Source: Stomoxys calcitrans
Taxonomy: Eukaryota > Arthropoda > Insecta > Diptera > Muscidae
DNA: 64,000 nt
Direction: 5' to 3'
Assembly: GCF_963082655.1 (NCBI RefSeq)
Contig: NC_081556.1
Span: 152,592,389-152,656,388 of the forward strand
In this document: positions 55,427 to 64,000 of the stretch, one piece after another
How the letters are laid out: the number at the start of each line of letters is the position of its first letter
Position numbering within the stretch: position 1 is the stretch's first letter
Made by a program: the position numbers and the translations under genes
The notes under the pieces: generated by a model
What the model was told of the DNA's origin: nothing
What the model saw: only the letters and a program-made list of their open reading frames with translations
The model's database searches: none

Positions 55427-56983
55427 ATGAGCTTTAATAACCCGCCTCCTGGCGGAGGAACGCCTTTACGAGGTAATAGAATACAGATTATTCAGAATGA
55501 AAACACTATGTTAAAGCAGCAAATTCATGAAATGCAGCATTCTATTGATAACATTCTTGCTGAACTACAACATTTGAAGCACGAAAACATTGCCCTTAAA
55601 GAACAATTGCATTCCAATAACGATTTTCAACATGAAAGATATAGTGATAGCGCTTCCATGGTTGATGAAAACATCGTAAACTATGATCAAAACTCCGAAG
55701 AGGAACAAAACGTGAATGTAAATGCTCATCAATATGTAACAGATGAAGAGGAACTAGAAAGGGAAACTAATTGGATCGTCCAGAGGTCAAAAAAGAACAG
55801 ATCAACTGCTAACAAAGTCAACCAAGACCAAGGTAATAAACAATACAACCCACCTAAAACTAATAGTGAAAACAACAATATAAATAAACAAAACGCAGTG
55901 AAACAAGGATGGGTTGATAAACCTCCTCCAATTAATGTTGTAGGAGTAACTAGCTATGAAGGAATAAAAAACATTCTAAAATCTGCAAATGTCCAAAATG
56001 TTACTATTACTTCTTTGAACAATAATGTGTGGAAAATTAACACTTCTGACTCAACAGGGTACAGAAACTTATCAGCAACATTAAATTCAATGAAATTCGA
56101 ATGGTACACATATGAAAATAAAACAGAGAGGCCAAACAAAGTAATTATAAGAGGCCTCCACCATACATGCACTAAAGAAGACATCATAGAAGATCTTCAA
56201 AACAAAGGCTTCAATCCCCTTGATGCAGTTAACATTTTAAAGAAAGAGAGAAAAGAAGAAAGCAACTCTTATACATACAGAAAACTGCCTATATTTCGAG
56301 TCACTTTCCACAGAGATGATAACATGGAAAATATCTTTAAAATTACTAGCATTCTCAACTTAAGAGTTAAAGTAGAAGCGGTACGTGCACAAACGAGATT
56401 AATTCCGCAGTGCAAAAGGTGCCAGGGTTTCAATCATACTAAACGATATTGCCAAAAGGAGGCGAGATGTGTTAAATGTGCTGGTAAACACGACACAGAA
56501 AACTGTGAAAAGCCTAAAACAATAGTTCCAAAATGTATTAACTGTAAAGGTAACCACCCAGCCAGCTATAGAGGTTGCGAAGTGGCAAAGGAACTGCAAA
56601 AAATGAGAAATAAAAATAGACTCATGAAAGAGGGAACAAGAAAAATTCAGGATAACGAAGAACCACTGGGAACACGTACAAGAGACCACCAATTGCTACA
56701 ACCTCAATATCAAAACCAAACCTTCCAAAGACTCCAACAAGCACGTGTCCAACAACCATTTCAAGGAATGAACCGGCAAAACATGCAACCAAAAACTTTT
56801 GCAGAGGCTTTGAGCCCAAACAACGCACAAAATGCAACAGATAATTCATTGATCTTAAACGAAATCCTAAAAAATATGCAAAAAATTAATCGCCGTTTGG
56901 ATGATCAAGCGGTATTAAATGAAAAATTAATAGATAAAATAAACGCTATCATAATAAACGCGCAAAATATAGTCCCACAATAA
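55427..56983 (+). CDS. LINE ORF1: gag-like nucleic-acid-binding protein (518 aa)
   Basis: Packages and chaperones the element RNA in Jockey-type LINEs. A predicted coiled coil with heptad Leu/Ile spans about residues 20-68. A Gln/Asn-rich acidic linker follows, then a region typical of the gag domain preceding Cys/His knuckles (PNKVIIRGLHHTCTKEDI, about 240-260). Three knuckles come next: C329-x2-C-x4-H-x4-C342, C348-x2-C-x3-H-x4-C360 and C370-x2-C-x3-H-x6-C384. The C terminus is Gln/Asn-rich. The stop codon overlaps the ORF2 ATG (TAATG), suggesting coupled termination-reinitiation. No frameshift or stop is present. The ATG at 55427 gives the full coiled coil and is the first long-frame start after the 5' UTR. 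Confidence 0.9.
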   Translation: MSFNNPPPGGGTPLRGNRIQIIQNENTMLKQQIHEMQHSIDNILAELQHLKHENIALKEQLHSNNDFQHERYSDSASMVDENIVNYDQNSEEEQNVNVNAHQYVTDEEELERETNWIVQRSKKNRSTANKVNQDQGNKQYNPPKTNSENNNINKQNAVKQGWVDKPPPINVVGVTSYEGIKNILKSANVQNVTITSLNNNVWKINTSDSTGYRNLSATLNSMKFEWYTYENKTERPNKVIIRGLHHTCTKEDIIEDLQNKGFNPLDAVNILKKERKEESNSYTYRKLPIFRVTFHRDDNMENIFKITSILNLRVKVEAVRAQTRLIPQCKRCQGFNHTKRYCQKEARCVKCAGKHDTENCEKPKTIVPKCINCKGNHPASYRGCEVAKELQKMRNKNRLMKEGTRKIQDNEEPLGTRTRDHQLLQPQYQNQTFQRLQQARVQQPFQGMNRQNMQPKTFAEALSPNNAQNATDNSLILNEILKNMQKINRRLDDQAVLNEKLIDKINAIIINAQNIVPQ

Positions 56984-59649
56984 TGGCTACTCTGCGAATA
57001 ACAACATGGAACTGTAATGGCTTAGTGAGCCGCATTAATGAAATAGAATATTTTCTCAACGACCACAAAATTGATATATTATTAATCTCAGAAAGCCATC
57101 TGACTAGACATACACATGTCAGTGTCAAAGGGTACATGATTTATAATGCAGTTCATCCTTCCCAAAGACCGAGAGGAGGAGCCTCAATAATAATCAAAAA
57201 TAATATTGAACACCAAGAAGAAGAGAAAATAGAGAATGAAATGTTTCAAATTGCATGTGTATCAGTGAGCTTAAAAAATAATAAGACCTTTAAAATATGT
57301 GCTATCTATTCACCTCCAAGGCATAACATTAAAAGCGAACACTACATTGAAGTTTTAAAAGGTTTTCAAAATCACTTTATATTAGGAGGAGATTTCAATG
57401 CTAAAAACAAACTCTGGGGTTCTAGATTAACTACACCCAAAGGACACCAACTTCACAAAGCATGCAGAGCTCTAAAATGTGAGATATATTCAGGAAACGA
57501 GCCTACGTATTGGCCATCGAATGAGCAACGTATTCCAGATTTAATTGATTTTTTTGTTACTAAAAATATACCTAAAAACTTTATTTACATTGAGAACACA
57601 GCTGCATTATCATCATCGGATCATTCTGCAGTGATAATGACCGTCAGTGATAATTTTATCGAAAAAGAAACTCCAAGTTTTCTCTCGAATAATCGTACTA
57701 ACTGGCAATTTTTCAAATATATATTGTCTGAGAAAATTGAACTAAAGATTCCCCTTAGAACCAAAGATCAAATTGATGAAGAGTTGACAAGCTTCATCAA
57801 CGCAATACAAACGTCTGCATGGGAAAGTACTCCTACTACAAGTCATACCAACACTACTGGCACATATCCGAAGGAAATTAGAGACCTTTTATCGAAGAAA
57901 AGAAAAGCTAGGAAGAAATGGCAAAGAGAAAGAACAATCGAAAATAAAAGAACATTGAACAGGCTTGTTAATGAACTCAAACGCATCACACAGGAGTCAA
58001 AAAATAAGGCTATGTCTAGATACTTAGGAAACCTAACAGCAACCAAAGAAACCAACTACAATCTATGGAAGGCCACGCGGCAATTAAATCAAGCTTCCCC
58101 AACCATTCCACCACTTAAAAATGTAGATGGATCATGGGTAAAAAAAGCCGAAGAAAAAGTAGATTTGTTTGCAAATTATTTTAGCAACATATTTAAACCA
58201 CTTGAATGTAGGTCTGACAATGAAGAAACTTATAAATTAGAAAAATGTGACAACCAAGTCATTAAACCAGCTACAATTAAAGAGCTAGAAAATCTCATCG
58301 CCAAAGATCTGAGCGCTAAGAAATCTCCAGGTTATGACTTAATAACAACCAAAATACTTAAAAAGCTTCCACATATAGCTGTTAAAAAGCTTTTATTTAT
58401 AATAAATGCATGTTTTCGTCTGCGACATGTTCCACTAGAATGGAAAGTTGCAGAAGTTATCGTAATCAAGAAATCTGGAAAACCTGATCATGAAATAACA
58501 TCATACCGTCCGATATCGCTACTACCGGTTATGTCAAAGATATTTGAAAAGTTGCTATTAAAAAGATTGCGTCCCTTATTAACAAGTAGGCTTCTCATTC
58601 CTGACCATCAGTTTGGATTCCGAAATAATCATTCAACTATACAACAAGTTCACCGAATAGTTGATATAGCCGAAAGAGCCATTGAAAATAAACTCGTCTG
58701 CTCTGCCGTGTTTTTAGACGTGGGACAAGCATTTGACAAAGTTTGGCACCAAGGGCTCTTAACCAAACTTCATAACGATCTCCCAACGGAATTTTATGAA
58801 ATCTTGGAATCATACTTAACCAACAGACACTTTCGAGTAAAAATAGAAAATAATTATTCAAAACTGAAACCAATAAAGGCTGGAGTACCTCAGGGGAGTG
58901 TCCTAGGCCCTGTTTTATACCTTCTTTACACCAGAGATATACCAAACCCGCCTGATGCAACAATTGCAACATTTGCCGATGACACTGCAATTCTTACGAC
59001 TGCCAATAGTGAAATTGAAGCTACAAATAAACTTCAAGCAGCTCTGTCGGACATTTTACTTTGGATAAACAAATGGAGGATGAATCTAAATGAAAACAAG
59101 TCAATCCACATACTTTTCACAAACAAAGAACTTCGTTATTTACCGTTATATCTAAATGGTAAAGTAATACCATTCGCAAACACAGCAAAATATTTGGGAA
59201 TGACCCTAGACACTAAAATTAAATGGAAAGAGCACGTGAAGAAAAAAAATAAGGAAATAAAAATAAAATTCTCGGAGCTGTACTGGATGCTAGTGGACAA
59301 TAGAATATCGATTCAAAACAAACTTCTTTTGTATAATCAAATGATTAAACCAATATGGACCTACGGAATACAACTTTGGGGTTGCGCTGCCAAGAATGAA
59401 GTAGAAAAGATTCAAAAAACCCAAAATTTAATCCTTCGTACCATTGCTAATGCACCTTGGTACATACGAAACACCGATCTGCACAGAGACTTGGGAGTGA
59501 GGTCAATATCAGAGGAAATATCCATTCACGCCCTGAAACATGCGAACAAGTTACATAGTCACGTTAACTCTGACTTAAATAATATTGTTCGAAACTATCC
59601 AGCCACCAGAAGACTTCAAAGAACTATACCAATGGATCTAGTCCCTTAA
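56983..59649 (+). CDS. LINE ORF2: apurinic-type endonuclease and reverse transcriptase (888 aa)
   Basis: Nicks target DNA and primes reverse transcription of the element RNA. Endonuclease blocks: TTWNCNGL (7-14), ISESHL with E37, GGDFNAKN with D137 and N139, and SSDH with D213 and H214, so the catalytic Glu, Asp, Asn and His positions are filled. RT blocks: KKSPGYDLI, YRPISLLPVMSKIFEKLL, HQFGFRNNHST, VFLDVGQAFDKVWH, GVPQGSVLGPVLY and FADD (D666, D667), then YLGMTLD and the thumb. No RNase H follows, as expected for the Jockey clade. The length is ordinary for that clade. It overlaps ORF1 by one base. Confidence 0.93.
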   Translation: MATLRITTWNCNGLVSRINEIEYFLNDHKIDILLISESHLTRHTHVSVKGYMIYNAVHPSQRPRGGASIIIKNNIEHQEEEKIENEMFQIACVSVSLKNNKTFKICAIYSPPRHNIKSEHYIEVLKGFQNHFILGGDFNAKNKLWGSRLTTPKGHQLHKACRALKCEIYSGNEPTYWPSNEQRIPDLIDFFVTKNIPKNFIYIENTAALSSSDHSAVIMTVSDNFIEKETPSFLSNNRTNWQFFKYILSEKIELKIPLRTKDQIDEELTSFINAIQTSAWESTPTTSHTNTTGTYPKEIRDLLSKKRKARKKWQRERTIENKRTLNRLVNELKRITQESKNKAMSRYLGNLTATKETNYNLWKATRQLNQASPTIPPLKNVDGSWVKKAEEKVDLFANYFSNIFKPLECRSDNEETYKLEKCDNQVIKPATIKELENLIAKDLSAKKSPGYDLITTKILKKLPHIAVKKLLFIINACFRLRHVPLEWKVAEVIVIKKSGKPDHEITSYRPISLLPVMSKIFEKLLLKRLRPLLTSRLLIPDHQFGFRNNHSTIQQVHRIVDIAERAIENKLVCSAVFLDVGQAFDKVWHQGLLTKLHNDLPTEFYEILESYLTNRHFRVKIENNYSKLKPIKAGVPQGSVLGPVLYLLYTRDIPNPPDATIATFADDTAILTTANSEIEATNKLQAALSDILLWINKWRMNLNENKSIHILFTNKELRYLPLYLNGKVIPFANTAKYLGMTLDTKIKWKEHVKKKNKEIKIKFSELYWMLVDNRISIQNKLLLYNQMIKPIWTYGIQLWGCAAKNEVEKIQKTQNLILRTIANAPWYIRNTDLHRDLGVRSISEEISIHALKHANKLHSHVNSDLNNIVRNYPATRRLQRTIPMDLVP

Positions 59650-59820
59650 GAGGCCCTAAATCCCAAGAACTAGGATGTAGTTACTGAACTATTTCCACAA
59701 AATGAATTCGAACTAGGCTAAATTCTCTAGTTTGTATTATTTATCTATACGCTATCTTAAAATTACTAGATGAGTGTAACTCAGTTGTAATGAAAATAAA
59801 TAAAAAAAAAAAAAAAAAAA

Positions 59821-60490
59821 AATTTCCGACCAGACAAAGTATATATATTTCGGATCGTCGTAAAATTCTAAGACGATTTAACGATGTTCGTGTGTCTGTC
59901 CGTCCATCTGTTGTAATCACTCTACAGCCTTCAAAATTGAGATATTGAGCTGAAATTTGGCACAGATATGTCTTTTTGATGCATGCTGGTTAAGTTCTTG
60001 AACGGTCCAAATCGGACCATATATTGATATAGCTGCTATATAGACGGATCTGCCGTTAAAGTGTCTAATGCCCATAAATGCTTTATTTTTCATCTGATTT
60101 CGCTGAAATTTAAAACAGTGAGTAGCTTAAGGCCTCCCGACATCTGACCCAAATAACGGACTTTATATAGCTACCATATATACCAATCTGCCGATAAAGG
60201 GTTGAAACTCATAAAAGTTTTATTTATTACCCGATTTTGCTGAAATTTGAAAAATGGGTTATTTTAATCCTCCCATCATCTGACCTTAATATGATCGGAC
60301 AATATTTAGATATAGCTGCTATATGAACCGATCTCCCGATTAAGGATCTGAAGCCCATAAAGGCTTTAGTTTTTAACCGATTTCGCTGAAATTTGAAACA
60401 GTACGTAGTTTTACGCCTCCTAAGGTACAAATGCAGTTTTTATCGGAACGCTATCATTATTTCCACAGACAGACGATCCAACGTGGCTAA
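59821..60490 (+). repeat. Family C element, right half after the LINE
   Basis: Continues 'ccgaccagacaaagtatata', 'cgtaaaattctaagacgatt' and three units ('ctgaaatttgaaacagta'). It ends without a clear hairpin. Confidence 0.75.
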
Positions 60491-61079
60491 ATTGAAAAAA
60501 ATCAATAGATACAACTAAGGGAACTTGTTGAACAATGCAGTTTTCTTTGCTATTATCATATTGTATATCACGTAGGGAGAGAGTGTCAGCTTTCAGTCTT
60601 TTCGTGACAAACTCTTCTCTATACTTAACGCATAAAGTATTGTGATATGATCAAAAATGATAAAATCAAACACTGATATTGGCGATAAACCTTAAATGTT
60701 ATGGCCCATAAAATTAGGCATGTTTACAATTTATTGGCTTCATTCTTTAGCTGCTTTCTTTGCTTATATAGGAAATTTACTTTAAGCATTGTATTTAGGG
60801 TTTTTTGTTTTATGATTAGGTCAAAGAGATTTGAATAGAAACAAAGAGATAGAATTATTGGCACCTTGGGGCATTTGCATTAAAGTTGTTTGGTTGAAAT
60901 GGAATTGGAACATACTGAAAACTTTAATCTCAGAATATCAGATTATTTAAGGGTAATATCATCATATGACATGACATTTTGGAGTCATAAATGTATTTAT
61001 ACTAAATATCTCCTAAAACAAAAATTAATATGACACAATTAAACACGCATTAAGTTTAGAAACACACCCACGTTACGAC
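60491..61079. other. Intron 1 spacer, nothing recognised
   Basis: AT-rich, apparently unique. A TATATAAG on the minus strand (60762-60770) is not followed by a usable coding frame. Confidence 0.4.
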
Positions 61080-61850
61080 TCGCATCATCTTTGAAGAAGT
61101 ACGCTCCAATGATGCCACCAGCCTATAAACCGCAGCGAACTGTGACTTTTTCGGGATGCATTGGTAGCTCTTGCAATGCTCCTGGCTAATATTTACTCTA
61201 AAATCGACAATTCTGCCTTTTTACCTATCCATTGTGCCAAAAATGAGCTTCGTCGCTCAATGGAAGAAGGGCGCGAAGCTCATTTTTGGCACAATGGCTA
61301 CGTAAAAACGCAGAATTGTCGATTTTGGAGTGAAGATCAGCTAGGAGCATTGCAAGAGCTACCAATGCATCCCGAAGAAGTCACTATGGAAGAAGGATGC
61401 GTCCTCTTAACAGAGCACGCATTTTGACAATAAAATTCAATAAAAATTCGTAGCGTTCGCCGCTCACGATTCGTTTCGCAACATCTTTGAAGAAGTACGC
61501 TCCAATGATGCCACCAGCCCATAAACCGCAGCGAACTCTGACTTTTTCTGTATGCATTGGTAGCTCTTGCAATGCTTCTGGCTGATCTTCACTCCAAAAT
61601 CGACAATTCTGCCTTTTTACGTATCCATTGAGCCAAAGATGAGCTTCGTCGCTCAATGGAAGAAGCGCGCTATGAACTTTCTTAACAGAGCACTCATTTT
61701 GACAATTAAATTCAATAATTTGCAAGCCTTGTTCGATTGTAAGACGATTCATGATGATTTTTGACACTGCAACAAAACAGGTAACGTGCGTGAGCTGTTT
61801 AAACCAGTGCTGCCAAAATCATAATAGCCCTTTACATCAAAAAATTTACA
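61080..61850 (-). pseudogene. Tc1/IS630-like transposase fragments
   Basis: The best frame (minus, 61767-61384) reads ECSVKKVHSALL, EAHLWLNGYVKRQNCRFWSE, ALQELPMHTEKV, CGLWAGGIIGAYFF and GERYEFLLNFIV. This is the central catalytic portion also seen at 20205-20765. 61258-61430 repeats part of it on the plus strand and 61080-61252 on the minus. The left-end word GGCAGCACTGGTTTAAACAG (minus) lies at about 61795-61815. It is fragmented and rearranged. Confidence 0.75.
61142..61385. repeat. Inverted repeat of two transposase fragments
   Basis: Arms 61142-61252 and 61274-61385 (about 111 bp) are reverse complements with scattered mismatches, separated by about 21 bp. The arms include AATCGACAATTCTGC / GCAGAATTGTCGATT. 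Confidence 0.8.
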
Positions 61851-62357
61851 TAAAATATGATCGTTTTGGACCTTATTTGGGACGTACAATAACCATTATT
61901 CTTTTGATCAAATTTCAAATTTATAATTCTAAAATTTAAATTTTTAAAATATTATCTCACTTTCAGCTTATTCTTCCACTGTTTATCACTTAAACACATG
62001 CCCCATATGTCCCAGATGCTTAGCTTAACTCTAATTTAAATTTGAATGACATTTTTTGAGAAGAAAGTGTAAGCCCGTTTTGGTTTACCAAAATATGCGG
62101 AGGGTATTCACACAAGATCGAATTTTCCTAACACTTAAAATAGTTTTGATACGATGCCGAATCATGTGACAAATTCTTCACGGTATAAAATGTAAAAATT
62201 ATGAGGTCTTTTAATTTAAATAATCCCTTGTTGCCCCTCCTCTAAGGTGGCTATTGTTTAAGGGGTCCAAATATTTGTTTTGGTCAAAGCCATATTTGCC
62301 ATCACCATCGAAGATTAAAAACACACGCACTATCTGGCATTCACCACGAGCACCTAC
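61851..62357. other. Intron 1 region next to exon 1, nothing recognised
   Basis: AT-rich, no repeat family recognised. Confidence 0.4.
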
Positions 62358-62472
62358 CATCCACTTTTAGGCTTCTTGTTCTAGTTGGAGGCCAGGTTTC
62401 ATTGGCTATTAGAAGCATTAAAATTAGCACTCCAATGTATTGGCATTTGTTTATTTTTGATGGCATTAACAT
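62358..62472 (-). CDS. Gene 5 exon 1: signal peptide (residues 1-38 plus first base of 39)
   Basis: ATG at 62472 on the minus strand (a second ATG two codons on). It encodes MLMPSKINKCQ, a hydrophobic core YIGVLILMLLIA and then NETWPPTRTRSLKVD, a convincing secretory signal with predicted cleavage near the end of the core. The donor GATG|GTAGGT leaves one base of a codon, exactly what exon 2 (starting with CC) needs to make GCC (Ala39). This is the only signal-peptide-plus-phase-1-donor combination I found upstream of exon 2 in the window. No strong TATA box was seen upstream. Assignment to gene 5 rests on phase, orientation and the need for a signal peptide. Confidence 0.68.
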
Positions 62473-62949
62473 TTTGTTGATATTTTTTTCTAAACTATTT
62501 TTACGACGACCAATTCGATGATCGTTGTTTTTAGGTTTTACAGAATTTTGTTACTGATTTTAACATTTCTAGGTGTCTTTGGGTGCGTTCGTATGGAAAT
62601 TATGTGAAGAACTGAAATCGTTAAGAAATTTACATCAGAATTTTATGTCTTTCGCTAGAAATGGGTTACCAGTTAGAAATGGGTCAAAAGATTTTTTAAA
62701 ATCTATGTCTATGAATGGTTGAAAATGAAAAAAAAAATCTTTTACAGCGGTTTCTTTCAAACAAAACAAACCGTTACATATTTAATCAATCGATGTTAAA
62801 TTAGTTTTTTTTTTTGTGGGGTGGTTAAGCAACCAATGCGTATGAGCTTAACTCATTAAGCACACTGGTTTAGAGAAGTTGAGTTAAAATTAGACGATGA
62901 AACTTGTAAATAGACATGCAAAAGCTTGTCTGTGTATATCGGGTGCTGT
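62473..62949. other. Gene 5 upstream/promoter region
   Basis: AT-rich with a T-run at about 62805. No clear TATA/Inr pair was recognised on the minus strand. Confidence 0.35.
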
Positions 62950-64000
62950 TGTAGCCACCATCTAAAGATGAGGGTATATCAAATTTGTCATTCCATTTGT
63001 AATGGTAAACAAGTAAAAGCGTGTTAAGTTCGGCCGGGCCGAATTTTGTATACCCTCCACCATAGATCGAATTTTGCGAGTTTTTTTTCCGATATCATGA
63101 ATGTCAAAAAGACTAATATAAGTCACTGTGTCAAATTTCTGTGAAATCGGATTATAAATGCGCCTTTTATGGGGCCAAGACTTTAAATCGATCAATAGGG
63201 CAGCTATACCCAAATCTGAACCGATTTGGACCAAGTTGCAGAAAAATGCCGAAGAGCCTAACAAAACTAGCTGTCCCAAATTTTTGCGAAATCGGACAAT
63301 ACATGCGCCTTTTATGGCCCCAAAACCTTAAATCGAGAGATCAGTATATGTGGCAGCTATATCCAAATCAGGACCGATCTGTGCCATATTGCAGAAGTAT
63401 GTCAAGGGGCTTAACTTAATTCACTTTCCTACATTTTGGCGACATCGGACAATAAATGAGCCTTTTATAGGCCCAAAACCTTAACACAAGCGATCGGTCA
63501 ATAAGGCAGCTATATCCAAATATAAACCGATCAGGGCCAAATTGAACAAATATGTCTATGGGCCTAAAACAACTCACTGTCCCAAATTTCAGCAAAATCG
63601 GATAATAAACGTGGCTTTTATGGACCTATGACTCTAATTCGGAGGATCGGTCTATATGGCAGCTATATCCAAATCTGAACCGATCTGGGCCAAATTAACG
63701 AAGGATATCGGAGGGCCTACCAAAACTTACTTCCCAAATTTCAGCAAAATCGGATAATAAATGTGGCTTTTATGGGCCTACGACCCTAAATCGGAGGATC
63801 GGTCTATATGGCAGCTATATCCAAATCTGGACCGATTTGAGCCAAATTAACGAAGGATGTTGAAAGGCCTAACACAACTCACTGTCCCAAATTTCAGCAA
63901 AATTGAATAATAAATATGGCTTTAATGGGCCTAAGACCCTAAATCGGCCGATCGGTCTATATGGGGGCTATATCAAGATATAGTCCGATATAGCCCATCT
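62950..64000 (-). repeat. Family B element, runs off the window
   Basis: A short end fragment, then from 63009 AACAAGTAAAAGCGTGTTAA, the hairpin TTCGGCCGGGCCGAA and TATACCCTCCACCATAG. Six or more units of about 152 bp follow ('tctatatggcagctatatcc', 'gatctgggccaaattaacga'). Confidence 0.8.

Larger units (their letters stand above)
54987..59820 (+). mobile_element. Full-length Jockey-clade LINE with intact ORFs
   Basis: A 4.8-kb insertion bounded by the 9-bp duplication AATTTCCGA (54978-54986 and 59821-59829), with a 3' poly(A) run ending at 59820. A 5' UTR of about 440 nt precedes ORF1 (gag-like) and ORF2 (endonuclease-RT), both open from start to stop. The 3' UTR of about 150 nt has AATAAATAAA before the A run. 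Lack of RNase H and gag with three Cys/His knuckles fit the Jockey clade. It appears young; activity cannot be judged from one copy. Confidence 0.92.
52237..62357 (-). other. Gene 5 intron 1 (10.1 kb, transposon-filled)
   Basis: Donor GATG|GTAGGT at 62358/62357 and acceptor ATTTTCAG|CC at 52237/52236, both phase 1. It holds composite repeat D, SINEs, a full-length Jockey-clade LINE in a family C repeat, and Tc1-like fragments. Confidence 0.65.

Noticed and set aside
60762..60770. Minus-strand TATATAAG as the gene 5 promoter
   Set aside because: Following ATGs open only very short frames and it lies downstream of the better signal-peptide exon.

Overview
The window is nuclear DNA from a higher (calyptrate, muscid-like) fly. 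The evidence is AT-rich sequence, short-UTR genes with TATA/Inr promoters and AATAAA signals, phase-1 introns, an intact Jockey-clade LINE, mariner elements with TA duplications, a tRNA-derived SINE, and very abundant hairpin-ended tandem repeats of a kind I associate with Stomoxys/Musca-type genomes. The species assignment is inference. Eukaryotic ATG starts were used; several long frames open with TTG or GTG, so real starts were chosen by signal peptide and promoter position.

The host genes are five predicted secreted, low-complexity, Thr/Pro-rich proteins. Gene 1 (12839-14362, +), gene 2 (18549-19385, +), gene 3 (24290-26080, +) and gene 4 (31276-32838, -) are single-exon genes. Each has an N-terminal signal peptide, a basic start to the mature chain, a Thr/Pro-rich linker, and then a 'PWW[L/F]P'-type motif. 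Genes 2 and 4 also share an 'S-[LF]-D-Q-L-T' motif. Gene 5 (- strand) can be assembled from three phase-compatible exons (62472-62358, 52236-50404, 47009-39781) into a mucin-like secreted protein of about 3058 residues, filled with T-T-E repeats and carrying an N-W-W near the C terminus. I do not recognise a named orthologue. The shared architecture points to one tandemly expanded extracellular (glue-, mucin- or matrix-like) family.

The rest is transposable-element sequence. 1-12345: two inverted copies of an R1/LOA-like LINE whose 3' ends are (TTAGG)n, other LINE relics, and hairpin-ended repeats (called families A, B and C here). 14391-18092 and 19410-23289: decayed LINE pieces, a Tc1/IS630-like transposase fossil split by a SINE, and more A/B repeats. 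26980-28275: a mariner element with an internally truncated transposase, nested in a composite repeat. Six roughly 230-240-bp MITEs across the window have the same ends as that mariner. 29020-39240: long A/B/C arrays, including a very regular 153-bp tandem array at 33401-34552. The two gene 5 introns (3.4 and 10.1 kb) are filled with repeats. The larger one holds a full-length Jockey-clade LINE (54987-59820) with both ORFs open, a poly(A) tail and a 9-bp target-site duplication inside an older family C repeat. 60491-64000: inverted transposase fragments, gene 5 exon 1 and another family B array.

No rRNA, genuine tRNA gene, CRISPR array or bacterial feature was seen.
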